Of a stretch of 7,996 nt of DNA, positions 1 through 5,459 are shown in pieces. The stretch spans positions 1 through 7,996 of the forward strand of contig WJJX01000098.1 in the NCBI GenBank assembly GCA_014729445.1, given 5' to 3'. The stretch comes from Candidatus Moraniibacteriota bacterium (GTDB lineage Bacteria; Patescibacteriota; Minisyncoccia; CAIUEV01; JAHKAQ01). Position 1 is the stretch's first letter, and each line of letters begins with the position of its first letter. A program made the position numbers and the translations under genes. The notes under the pieces were generated by a model. The model ran no database searches. It was not told the DNA's origin and saw only the letters and a program-made list of their open reading frames with translations.

Positions 1-2
1 AA

Positions 3-212
3 GGAGGACAATGTTATTTTTTAACCCCAAATCAAAACGCCTTTTTCTTTAAACAAAACAATCAAGCGGATTTTTTAAAAAATTTAAAAAAATTATTAAA
101 AAACCCCAAATTAAGAATGAAAACAGGGGAAAATAATTCAGCTTATGTTAAGAATTTCTACATTAAAAATATCGCGCGTAAATACCTAAGATTAGTTAAA
201 AAACATGAATAA
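3..212 (+). CDS. C-terminal end of a GT4-type glycosyltransferase (partial)
   Basis: The frame is open from the left edge and ends in TAA at 210-212, giving 69 visible residues of a protein that begins outside the window. The fragment matches the typical end of GT-B fold family 4 glycosyltransferases: a 'G.CYFLTPNQ' stretch where relatives have G-x-x-x-P-x-x, then an acidic loop, a helix 'FLKNLKKLLKNPKLR', and a final helix with aromatic and basic residues. In this family the region forms part of the nucleotide-sugar binding C-terminal Rossmann domain and the helix crossing back to the N-terminal domain. Donor and acceptor cannot be told from this piece. Its stop overlaps the start of the next glycosyltransferase by 8 bp, so the two are probably translationally coupled in a surface polysaccharide operon. 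Assignment by end pattern only. Confidence 0.6.
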   Translation, partial: GGQCYFLTPNQNAFFFKQNNQADFLKNLKKLLKNPKLRMKTGENNSAYVKNFYIKNIARKYLRLVKKHE

Positions 213-1269
213 AATCGGCCTTGTCATCCCTAATTGGAATGGCGAAAAAAATTTAAAATTTTGTTTAAATTCAATTAAAAAACAAACTTATAAAAATTTC
301 GAGGTCTTCATTGTCGACAACGGATCCAAGGATGAATCGGTTCAAATTATCAAGGGTTTTTCGGATTTTAAATTAATCGAACTTAAAGAAAACACCGGTT
401 TTGCCAAAGCTTCCAACATCGGCATTCGAGCGGCCTTGAAAGATAAAAATATAAGATATGTCTGCCCTTTGAATAACGACATAAAATTGGATAAAAATTA
501 TCTGGCCGAATTGGTTGAACTGGCCCAGGAATTAGATAGAAAAAAGGTTAAATTGGGAATTTTAGCCGCTAAACTGTATTTTAAAAATCAAGTCGATTTA
601 CTGAATACTACCGGAACTTTGATCCAAAGAGACGGCAGCGGCATGGAAAAGGCCTTTAAGGTAATCGATAAAGGACAATATAAAAAAACAGTTGAGATTT
701 TCGGCTCCTGCGGTGCGGCCGCACTGTATACGAAAAAAATGCTTCAAGAGATAAGTTTTCGAAACAGCCAGGGCGAGAATTGTTATTTTGACGAGGATTT
801 CTTCGCCTATTATGAGGATCTCGATTTGAATTACAGAAGCAGACTAATGGGTTATAAAGCTTATTTTTGTCCTAAAGCGATCGGCTACCATGTACATTCC
901 GCGACCGGGGTTTCTTTCTCCGGGTTTAAAAGTTTCTATGTTCACCGCAATCAATATTATGTTTTGATTAAAAACTTCCCTTTTCCTTTTTTAGTGTTGG
1001 GATTTTTAATGCTGCCTTTCCGTTATTTTCTTTTAGTGATAAGCGCGGTTGTTCGAAAAGGGCCTTCGGCGGAACTTAAAAAAAATGTCGGCGGTGGCGG
1101 TTTGGTGAAAATTGTATTAAAATCCTGGATAGGGGTTGTTAAAAATGTAAAGCCGCTTTGTCAAAAAAGAAAAATTATCCAGCGAAAAAGAAAAGTTTCT
1201 TTAAAAACCTTCAACAGCTGGTTTAAAAAATATAAAGCCAGTTACAAAAAAATGATTTTTTATAAGTAA
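205..1269 (+). CDS. GT2-family glycosyltransferase (rhamnosyltransferase-like)
   Basis: This is a complete 354-residue glycosyltransferase with an N-terminal GT-A fold of family 2. Visible motifs in order are 'VIPNWNG' (8-13), 'VDNGSKDES' (38-45), 'NTGFAKASNIG' (63-73), and 'LNND' (89-92), which holds the place of the metal-binding DxD. Next come 'FDEDFFAYYEDLDL' (195-208), with the ED-x-D acceptor/catalytic-base region, and 'HVHSATG' (229-235). This order is typical of WbbL/RfbF-like enzymes that add a sugar, often rhamnose, to lipid-linked or surface glycans. A hydrophobic stretch (about 257-283) and a very basic tail (about 303-354) suggest peripheral attachment to the inner face of the membrane. 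The ATG lies inside the end of the preceding glycosyltransferase gene and has no Shine-Dalgarno sequence, so coupled re-initiation is likely. pduL follows after 9 bp. The family is secure; the sugar is unknown. Confidence 0.9.
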   Translation: MNKIGLVIPNWNGEKNLKFCLNSIKKQTYKNFEVFIVDNGSKDESVQIIKGFSDFKLIELKENTGFAKASNIGIRAALKDKNIRYVCPLNNDIKLDKNYLAELVELAQELDRKKVKLGILAAKLYFKNQVDLLNTTGTLIQRDGSGMEKAFKVIDKGQYKKTVEIFGSCGAAALYTKKMLQEISFRNSQGENCYFDEDFFAYYEDLDLNYRSRLMGYKAYFCPKAIGYHVHSATGVSFSGFKSFYVHRNQYYVLIKNFPFPFLVLGFLMLPFRYFLLVISAVVRKGPSAELKKNVGGGGLVKIVLKSWIGVVKNVKPLCQKRKIIQRKRKVSLKTFNSWFKKYKASYKKMIFYK

Positions 1270-1278
1270 GCTAAAAAA

Positions 1279-1866
1279 ATGAAACAAATACCAGTTGAAA
1301 CTTCGGCCAGGCATATTCATTTAACCCGGGAAGACATCAACGCTCTTTTTGGTCGGGATTATCAATTAACCAATATTAAGGACCTATCTCAGCCGGGCAT
1401 GTTCGCCTCTAAAGAAAAGGTGGCCGTAATCAATCCCAAAGATAAAACCCAAAAAATTGACAATATAAGAATTGTCGGTCCGGCCAGAAATTACACTCAA
1501 TTGGAGGTTTCTTTTTCTGACGCCAGAAAGCTGGGGATTAAACCAGAAATAAGAACCAGCGGCAATATTAAAGACACCAGCAGTTTCAAAATTATCGGCC
1601 CCAAAGGATCGGTTCTTAAAAAAGAAGGCCTGATTGCCGCCAAACGACATATCCACATGACAGGTCAAGACGCCGAAAATTTAGGCGTACAAAATGGAGA
1701 AGTGGTTAAAATAAAAGTCGGCGAAAAAGGAAAACGCAGTTTGATTTTCAATGATGTGAAGGTTCGAGTCTCCGATAATTACAAATTAACTTGTCATCTG
1801 GATACAGACGAGGCAAATGCGGCCGGGATAAGCCCAAAGGCTCATTGTGAAATAATCAAGTTTTAG
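1279..1866 (+). CDS. pduL: PduL-type phosphate acyltransferase (phosphotransacetylase)
   Basis: This 195-residue enzyme interconverts acyl-CoA plus phosphate with acyl-phosphate plus CoA. Two repeated half-domains each carry an HxH zinc motif: 'SARHIHL' (H12, H14) and 'AKRHIHM' (H124, H126). 'LSQPGMFASKEKV' (36-48), 'GPARNYTQLEVS' (68-79) and 'CHLDTDEANAAG' (172-183) are PduL signatures. By comparison with solved PduL structures, H12/H14/E76 and H124/H126/H173 should bind the two metals, and R70 should be the active-site arginine. The protein starts almost at the first motif, so it lacks the N-terminal peptide that sends PduL into bacterial microcompartments. A cytosolic housekeeping role, acetyl-CoA to acetyl-phosphate for ATP formation by acetate kinase, is therefore more likely. 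It lies 9 bp behind the GT2 gene without a Shine-Dalgarno sequence, and its end overlaps the convergent comF. Acetyl rather than propionyl specificity is inferred. Confidence 0.92.
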   Translation: MKQIPVETSARHIHLTREDINALFGRDYQLTNIKDLSQPGMFASKEKVAVINPKDKTQKIDNIRIVGPARNYTQLEVSFSDARKLGIKPEIRTSGNIKDTSSFKIIGPKGSVLKKEGLIAAKRHIHMTGQDAENLGVQNGEVVKIKVGEKGKRSLIFNDVKVRVSDNYKLTCHLDTDEANAAGISPKAHCEIIKF

Positions 1867-1877
1867 TTTTACTTGAT
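1855..1877. terminator. Weak inverted repeat across the convergent pduL/comF stops
   Basis: ATCAAG (1855-1860) and its complement CTTGAT (1872-1877) flank an 11-nt T-rich loop. The loop contains the pduL stop (TAG, 1864-1866), and the left arm contains the comF stop (TCA, 1856-1858, read as TGA on the minus strand). The position suggests a small bidirectional terminator. However, the stem is only 6 bp with two G-C pairs, and no strong U tract follows on either strand, so chance is a real alternative. Confidence 0.2.
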
Positions 1878-2590
1878 AAAAATTGTCTGGCAAAGGCCAA
1901 AGCGATTATCTGGTTTAATTCCGATCCGGAAAGGATTTTAGAGCATTCCAGAAAGGTGGCCCCGGTTGTCATTATATCGTCGACTATTAAAACGGTTTTG
2001 TTTTTTAAAAGATTTTTTTCAGTATATTTATCATTCAATTTAATTGAATTCTTCAAGTTCAGTTTCCTTGCCGAATGATTTTGTAAAGCCATCTGAGCCT
2101 TGGTTGGTTTGATTTTAACCAGCAAATCCGGGAGAAAAGGAAGATTCAGGAGTTGGCTTAAACAGCCTGCGATCTGGGAAGCTTGATTATAACCTCTGAT
2201 TAATTCTTTCTTTTGGTGCATAGGAGTGCAGGTGATTAAGGTTTTTTTCGGATTATCCAGTTTAATCAGTTTAACCAGCTCTTTAAAATAAATGTGGGCC
2301 AAATCTCTGGCAATCAGGCGGACGGATTTGTATTTTAATAAATAAATGAGGCTTTTTAGAGTTTCCTGATCATATTCAAAACAGATTAGGACTTGGTTAA
2401 TGGAAGTTTTTAAAAGACAGTCCGGACAGCTCTGACCGTTTCTGGAAAGCTCTCCGCAGAAGGCGCAGCGATTGTTTTTGTGACGGATAAGAGTTTGGTT
2501 GCAGCCTGGGCACAGATAATTGCCCGGTTTGCCGCATTTAATACATTTAATTGGGTAAAGAAGGTTAAAAATTCCTTTTAATATTTTCAT
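1856..2590 (-). CDS. comF: ComF family phosphoribosyltransferase-like protein
   Basis: This 244-residue protein has the full ComF layout. An N-terminal zinc-binding region carries four CxxC pairs (C16/C19, C27/C30, C42/C45, C55/C58). A linker with 'LLKYKS' (84-89) follows, then a type I phosphoribosyltransferase fold with 'TPMHQKKELIRGYNQA' (122-137) and the PRPP-binding loop 'VLIVDDIMTTG' (200-210, acidic pair D204/D205). ComF acts in the cytoplasm during natural transformation in Bacillus and Haemophilus, where it works with the ComFA helicase or the DNA-import machinery; its exact reaction is not settled. The gene stands alone on this strand. Its frame stays open upstream to about 2704 but contains no ATG, GTG or TTG there, so the ATG at 2588-2590 is the only reasonable start. 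No Shine-Dalgarno sequence is visible. The TGA stop lies inside the end of pduL. Confidence 0.93.
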   Translation of the reverse strand: MKILKGIFNLLYPIKCIKCGKPGNYLCPGCNQTLIRHKNNRCAFCGELSRNGQSCPDCLLKTSINQVLICFEYDQETLKSLIYLLKYKSVRLIARDLAHIYFKELVKLIKLDNPKKTLITCTPMHQKKELIRGYNQASQIAGCLSQLLNLPFLPDLLVKIKPTKAQMALQNHSARKLNLKNSIKLNDKYTEKNLLKNKTVLIVDDIMTTGATFLECSKILSGSELNQIIALAFARQFLSSKTKT

Positions 2591-2607
2591 AATCGCTTTT
2601 AACTGAT

Positions 2608-2637
2608 AAACTAAAATTGGAAAAATTCTCCATTCAA
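2608..2637 (-). promoter_or_regulatory. Possible weak promoter for comF
   Basis: On the minus strand, TTGAAT (complement of 2632-2637) is separated by 18 nt from TAGTTT (complement of 2608-2613), about 18 nt before the comF start codon. The -35-like box matches the consensus at four of six positions and the -10-like box at only three of six. In sequence this rich in A and T such a pair can easily occur by chance. Confidence 0.18.
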
Positions 2638-2670
2638 GTCGCTTGGTCCGGCTTTGTGCCTGGGCGGCGG
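2637..2670. other. GC-rich patch in the divergent comF / transglycosylase spacer
   Basis: The 125-bp spacer is AT-rich except for about 34 bp here, which are roughly two-thirds G+C. An imperfect stem can be drawn: GTCCGGC pairs with GCC-TGGGC around a TTTGT loop, with one bulged T and one G-T pair. No T-run follows closely enough on either strand to call a terminator. It could be a structured 5' leader of the plus-strand gene, a protein-binding site, or a remnant of former coding sequence. I do not recognise it as a known riboswitch. Confidence 0.3.
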
Positions 2671-2715
2671 ATTTTAATTTAAGTCTACAATTAAAGAGAT
2701 AAAATCAAACTAAAA

Positions 2716-4098
2716 ATGAAATTAAAAAATTCTAAAATACTATTTTTAATAATAAGTTTCAATTTCTGCTTTTTTTTAAATGCTCTTGAAGTCTTGAGCC
2801 AGGAAAGAGCTGAGCCTCGAGAAGCTAAAGAAGAAGAAGCGGCAACAGAGGAAGAGCAAGCCGAAGAAAGCGACAAAGAAAAAATCATTAAGGAAAAAAA
2901 AGCCGAACTGGAAAAGGCGGAAAAAAATATAATCAAATTAAAAGCCAAAACCAGTTATTATTACGGAGAAGTGAACAGTTTACAAAATATCCTTTCTAGA
3001 ATGAACAAAGAAATTGAACAGATGGAAATTTCAATCAATAATTCCAAAAACGAAATTCAAAGAACCAATGATTTAATCGAAAAAAGAAAAGCTCAAATTG
3101 AAATAGAAAAAGTCAGGCTGGAAAATAAAAGAGAGATTTTAGCGCAATATTTGAAAACCTATAATCGAAATTCCTCCAATTCGGCCCTGGAGGTGCTTGT
3201 TAGAAAATCCGGATTTAAAGGTTATTTTCAAGAATTAAATGCCTATCGAGAGGTTTCGAATGACATCAATTTAATGATCGGCGAAATTAAAACTCAAAAA
3301 CAGAAACTGGAAAATCAGGTTTCGAAATTGAACAATTCCAAGAGGAAGCTGGAGAGTCTAATGGCTTTTAAAAACAATCAAAAGCTGGAATTGGAACAGA
3401 AAAAAAGCTCCAAAGAGGAACTGTTGGCGATAACCCAGGGCAAGGAGGAAAAATTTCAGGAATTGCTTGAAAAGGAGGAGGACCTGGCGGTTAAATTAAA
3501 TACCGAACTTACGCTAATTGAAAGCATGGGGATGATTATTGATTTTGACGATGCCTTAAAATCGGCCCGCTACGCCTCCAAGTTAACTGGAGTCAGAGTG
3601 CCGTATCTGCTTGGGATTTTGAAAGTCGAGTCCAATTTGGGCGCCAATGTCGGGAGGGGTAATTACAAGGAGGATATGCATCCTGTACAGCAGCCCATTT
3701 TTGAGGAAATCTGCCGCAATTTGGAATACGACCCCGAAATTATGCCGGTCTCCAAAAAACCCTGCTATAAAGATGAGGAAGGCAATTGCACCGGCTGGGG
3801 CGGAGCAATGGGGCCGGCTCAGTTTATGCCTTCCACCTGGAAAGGATATGAGGAAAAGATCCGGGAGTTAACCGAAAAGAAAAAAGCCGATCCCTGGAAC
3901 CTCGACCATGCGATTTTGGCTATGGCGGTTAAGGTTTCCAAAGTGGAGGGCGTGTCAAGTGGCGACAGAGAATCGGAGCATAAAGCCGCCAATATTTATC
4001 TGGCCGGCGGCAATTGGGAAAATTACACCTGGTACGGCGACCGGGTTCTTTTGTATGCAGATGCCTTTGAATTAAAAATCAAAGAAGAGGATTTATAA
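2716..4098 (+). CDS. Secreted lytic transglycosylase with PcsB/CwlO-like coiled coil
   Basis: This 460-residue protein is exported and probably cleaves peptidoglycan. Residues 1-29 form a signal peptide (lysines, then a hydrophobic core at about 9-23; C18 is not in a lipobox). A Glu-rich spacer (30-58) leads into two long coiled-coil stretches (about 55-148 and 185-262). Between them lies 'NSALEVLVRKSGFKGYFQEL' (155-174), which resembles the hinge of PcsB/CwlO/EnvC-type coiled coils that respond to FtsEX. The C-terminal part (about 275-455) is lysozyme-like: 'ILKVESNLG' with probable catalytic E305, and 'GWGGAMGPAQFMPSTW' (360-375), close to the MltB/SLT signature. Cysteines C333, C350 and C358 lie in this exported domain. 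The gene is monocistronic, diverges from comF and converges on the 4101-4457 gene with a 2-bp gap. No Shine-Dalgarno sequence precedes the ATG. The enzyme class is well supported; a role in division is inference. Confidence 0.85.
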   Translation: MKLKNSKILFLIISFNFCFFLNALEVLSQERAEPREAKEEEAATEEEQAEESDKEKIIKEKKAELEKAEKNIIKLKAKTSYYYGEVNSLQNILSRMNKEIEQMEISINNSKNEIQRTNDLIEKRKAQIEIEKVRLENKREILAQYLKTYNRNSSNSALEVLVRKSGFKGYFQELNAYREVSNDINLMIGEIKTQKQKLENQVSKLNNSKRKLESLMAFKNNQKLELEQKKSSKEELLAITQGKEEKFQELLEKEEDLAVKLNTELTLIESMGMIIDFDDALKSARYASKLTGVRVPYLLGILKVESNLGANVGRGNYKEDMHPVQQPIFEEICRNLEYDPEIMPVSKKPCYKDEEGNCTGWGGAMGPAQFMPSTWKGYEEKIRELTEKKKADPWNLDHAILAMAVKVSKVEGVSSGDRESEHKAANIYLAGGNWENYTWYGDRVLLYADAFELKIKEEDL

Positions 4099-4100
4099 AT

Positions 4101-4457
4101 TTATTGAAAAACTCTTAAAAGTTCTTTGCAATATTCGTATTTATTAAAATCTCCTTTCGAGCGGTTTAAAAGATCTTGACACATTTTTTTTTGTTCTTGG
4201 ATCTGTTCGTTTTGTTCTTCAAATCGAGCCGCCCGTTCTATCTTTTCCTGAGTCGTTTTATAATAGACGAAAGCGCCCGCAACGACTAAAATAATTAATA
4301 AACTTTCTATAAAAATCAATTTTGTCTTAAAGGAAAACTTTTTCTTTTTAGCTTCCTTATTCTTTTTTTCTTTTTCTTCGAGATTCTCTTTAATCTCTTC
4401 GCCTGAGTCTTCGTTGGTTTTTGGGTTGTTGTCGGAGTTTAATTCTTCATTAGTCAT
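4101..4457 (-). CDS. Hypothetical single-pass membrane protein with charged N-terminus
   Basis: I do not recognise a family for this 118-residue protein. Residues 1-40 are hydrophilic: first Asn/Glu-rich and acidic, then strongly basic (31-46, with KKKK at 37-40). One transmembrane helix spans about 47-66. The basic cluster just before it predicts the N-terminus inside and residues 67-118 outside the membrane. The outer part is helical, rich in Glu and Gln, probably a short coiled coil (69-92), followed by two cysteines (C93 and C110) that could form a disulfide. The topology resembles small FtsL/DivIC-like or scaffold proteins, but no motif supports such a name. The gene ends 2 bp from the transglycosylase gene. 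The reading frame is believable because of its clear topology and its position between genes without overlap. Confidence 0.7.
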   Translation of the reverse strand: MTNEELNSDNNPKTNEDSGEEIKENLEEKEKKNKEAKKKKFSFKTKLIFIESLLIILVVAGAFVYYKTTQEKIERAARFEEQNEQIQEQKKMCQDLLNRSKGDFNKYEYCKELLRVFQ

Positions 4458-4460
4458 TTT

Positions 4461-4488
4461 TTGTTTTTTATTTTTTAAATGATATAAT
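4461..4488 (+). promoter_or_regulatory. Candidate promoter for the PFOR-GAPDH gene cluster
   Basis: A perfect TATAAT (4483-4488) has TTGTTT (4461-4466) 16 nt upstream, matching the first three bases of the -35 consensus. Transcription would start near 4495, leaving a leader of roughly 95 nt before the PFOR gamma start. The spacer (4458-4588) separates divergent genes and is almost wholly A+T, so the match may be accidental. The same stretch read backwards (TATTAT) could serve the minus-strand gene instead. No known riboswitch is evident in the leader. Confidence 0.35.
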
Positions 4489-4588
4489 AATTTTTAAGAA
4501 TAAGCTTAAGGCTTAGTTAATTTATTTTAAATTAATTTTAATTTTAATTCAAGACAAACAAAAGATTAAAGAATTAATAAAAAAAGGA

Positions 4589-5152
4589 ATGCTGCAAATA
4601 ATCATCAACGGCAGAGGAGGGCAGGGAGCAAAGACTATGGCGATGCTTTTGGCGGAAGCCGCGATAGGTTCAAATAAATACGCGATCGCTTTTCCGGAAT
4701 TTGGTCCGGAGCGCACCGGAGCCCCGGTTAAAGCTTATTTAAGAATCGATTCCGACGAAATTTTGACCCGCGAACCGATTCAAAAACCGGATTTGTTGAT
4801 CGTCTTAGACGACACCCTGCTGAATAATCCCGCAATGGGGGAATTGCTCAAAAGTAAACCCGATTTGTTGATAAATTCAAGCCGGCCGGCAGAGGAACTG
4901 CAGACAAAAATCAATCAAATTGCGCAATATGAAAAAAAGCCCGAGATTGTCGACGCCCAAAAGATTGTCAGGGAGGCAGATAAAAAGGTTCATTTTTCGG
5001 CCCCGATTTTTGCCCGGCTTTTCAAAATCAGGAATTTTTTAACCTTGGAGGAGTTTACAGAGGTCTATCGAAAAAAATTCGAGCGCAAGTTAGGCAAAGA
5101 AACAGTGGGGGAGACGATAGCTGTTATGGAAAAAGCCTATGATCAAATTTGA
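4589..5152 (+). CDS. porG: Pyruvate (2-oxoacid):ferredoxin oxidoreductase, gamma subunit
   Basis: This 187-residue protein is the gamma subunit of a four-subunit, archaeal-type 2-oxoacid:ferredoxin oxidoreductase. The complex oxidises pyruvate with CoA to acetyl-CoA and CO2 and passes electrons to ferredoxin in the cytoplasm. Visible signatures are the N-terminal 'INGRGGQGAKTMAMLLAEA' (6-24), 'FPEFGPERTGAPVKAY' (35-50), and 'PDLLIVLDDTLL' (67-78). Length and layout fit a stand-alone gamma subunit rather than the large fused bacterial enzyme. It is first in a plus-strand cluster, with the delta gene 27 bp downstream. AAGGA touches the ATG directly, too close to work as a normal Shine-Dalgarno sequence, and no other start is suitable. 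Gamma subunits of pyruvate and 2-oxoisovalerate enzymes look alike, so the substrate is inferred from context. Confidence 0.92.
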   Translation: MLQIIINGRGGQGAKTMAMLLAEAAIGSNKYAIAFPEFGPERTGAPVKAYLRIDSDEILTREPIQKPDLLIVLDDTLLNNPAMGELLKSKPDLLINSSRPAEELQTKINQIAQYEKKPEIVDAQKIVREADKKVHFSAPIFARLFKIRNFLTLEEFTEVYRKKFERKLGKETVGETIAVMEKAYDQI

Positions 5153-5179
5153 TAATTATCATTAATTTTTACAATATTT

Positions 5180-5443
5180 ATGAAAAAAAACTGGAAGGAT
5201 ATTCCGATCGGCGGGATTATTCAACAGGCGGGAAACTCCAAAGAAAACAGGACCGGATCCTGGAGCAAAAAAACCCCCACCATAGACCAGGAAAAATGCA
5301 TCAAATGTCAGAAATGTATAATTAATTGTCCCGAAAAGGTAATCAGCCTTTCGGATTCTAAAATCAAAGTTGATAGCGATTACTGCAAAGGCTGCGGGCT
5401 TTGCGCCGATATTTGCCCCAAAGCCGCCATTACAATGAAATAG
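5180..5443 (+). CDS. porD: Pyruvate (2-oxoacid):ferredoxin oxidoreductase, delta subunit (2x[4Fe-4S])
   Basis: This 87-residue ferredoxin-like subunit carries two complete CxxCxxCxxxCP motifs: C40/C43/C46/C50 and C69/C72/C75/C79. They bind two [4Fe-4S] clusters that carry electrons from the catalytic core to external ferredoxin. The N-terminal 39 residues include 'GGIIQQAGNSKENRTGSW' (11-28), the extension usual in delta subunits of this enzyme family and absent from free ferredoxins; this makes the assignment firm. It sits between gamma (27 bp upstream) and alpha (16 bp downstream). The upstream sequence is A/T-rich and has no Shine-Dalgarno sequence. Confidence 0.94.
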   Translation: MKKNWKDIPIGGIIQQAGNSKENRTGSWSKKTPTIDQEKCIKCQKCIINCPEKVISLSDSKIKVDSDYCKGCGLCADICPKAAITMK

Positions 5444-5459
5444 TTGTTAATTTAAATTT

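Noticed and set aside
1..52. AAGGAGG followed by ATG at 11-13, looking like a perfect ribosome binding site and start
   Set aside because: The frame from this ATG stops after 13 codons, and the stretch is better explained as coding sequence of the glycosyltransferase whose frame runs through to 212.
1384..1668. Antisense open frame across pduL
   Set aside because: It lies wholly inside a gene with clear family motifs, and its translation has no recognisable domain; it is a shadow of the coding strand.
1279..1866. Bacterial microcompartment locus suggested by PduL
   Set aside because: The protein lacks the N-terminal encapsulation extension, and no shell protein or aldehyde dehydrogenase gene is in the window.
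2591..2704. N-terminal extension of ComF: the frame is open for 38 more codons upstream
   Set aside because: No ATG, GTG or TTG occurs in this stretch, and the ATG at 2590 gives the normal ComF N-terminus just before the first CxxC.
2691..2948. Minus-strand open frame rich in Ser, Phe and Leu over the start of the transglycosylase gene
   Set aside because: Its serine/phenylalanine-rich, membrane-like character is the mirror image of the Glu/Lys-rich coding strand; the sense frame has a signal peptide, coiled coil and catalytic domain.
3667..3678. AAGGAGG just before an in-frame ATG (M321) inside the transglycosylase gene
   Set aside because: The spacing of 2 nt is too short, and a protein starting there would lack the catalytic Glu at residue 305; other internal AAGGAGG runs show this is ordinary codon use (Lys-Glu).
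5150..5161. Perfect 12-bp palindrome TGATAATTATCA at the end of PFOR gamma
   Set aside because: It is almost all A/T and includes the stop codon. Short palindromes of this kind are expected in an AT-rich spacer, and no second copy was noticed.
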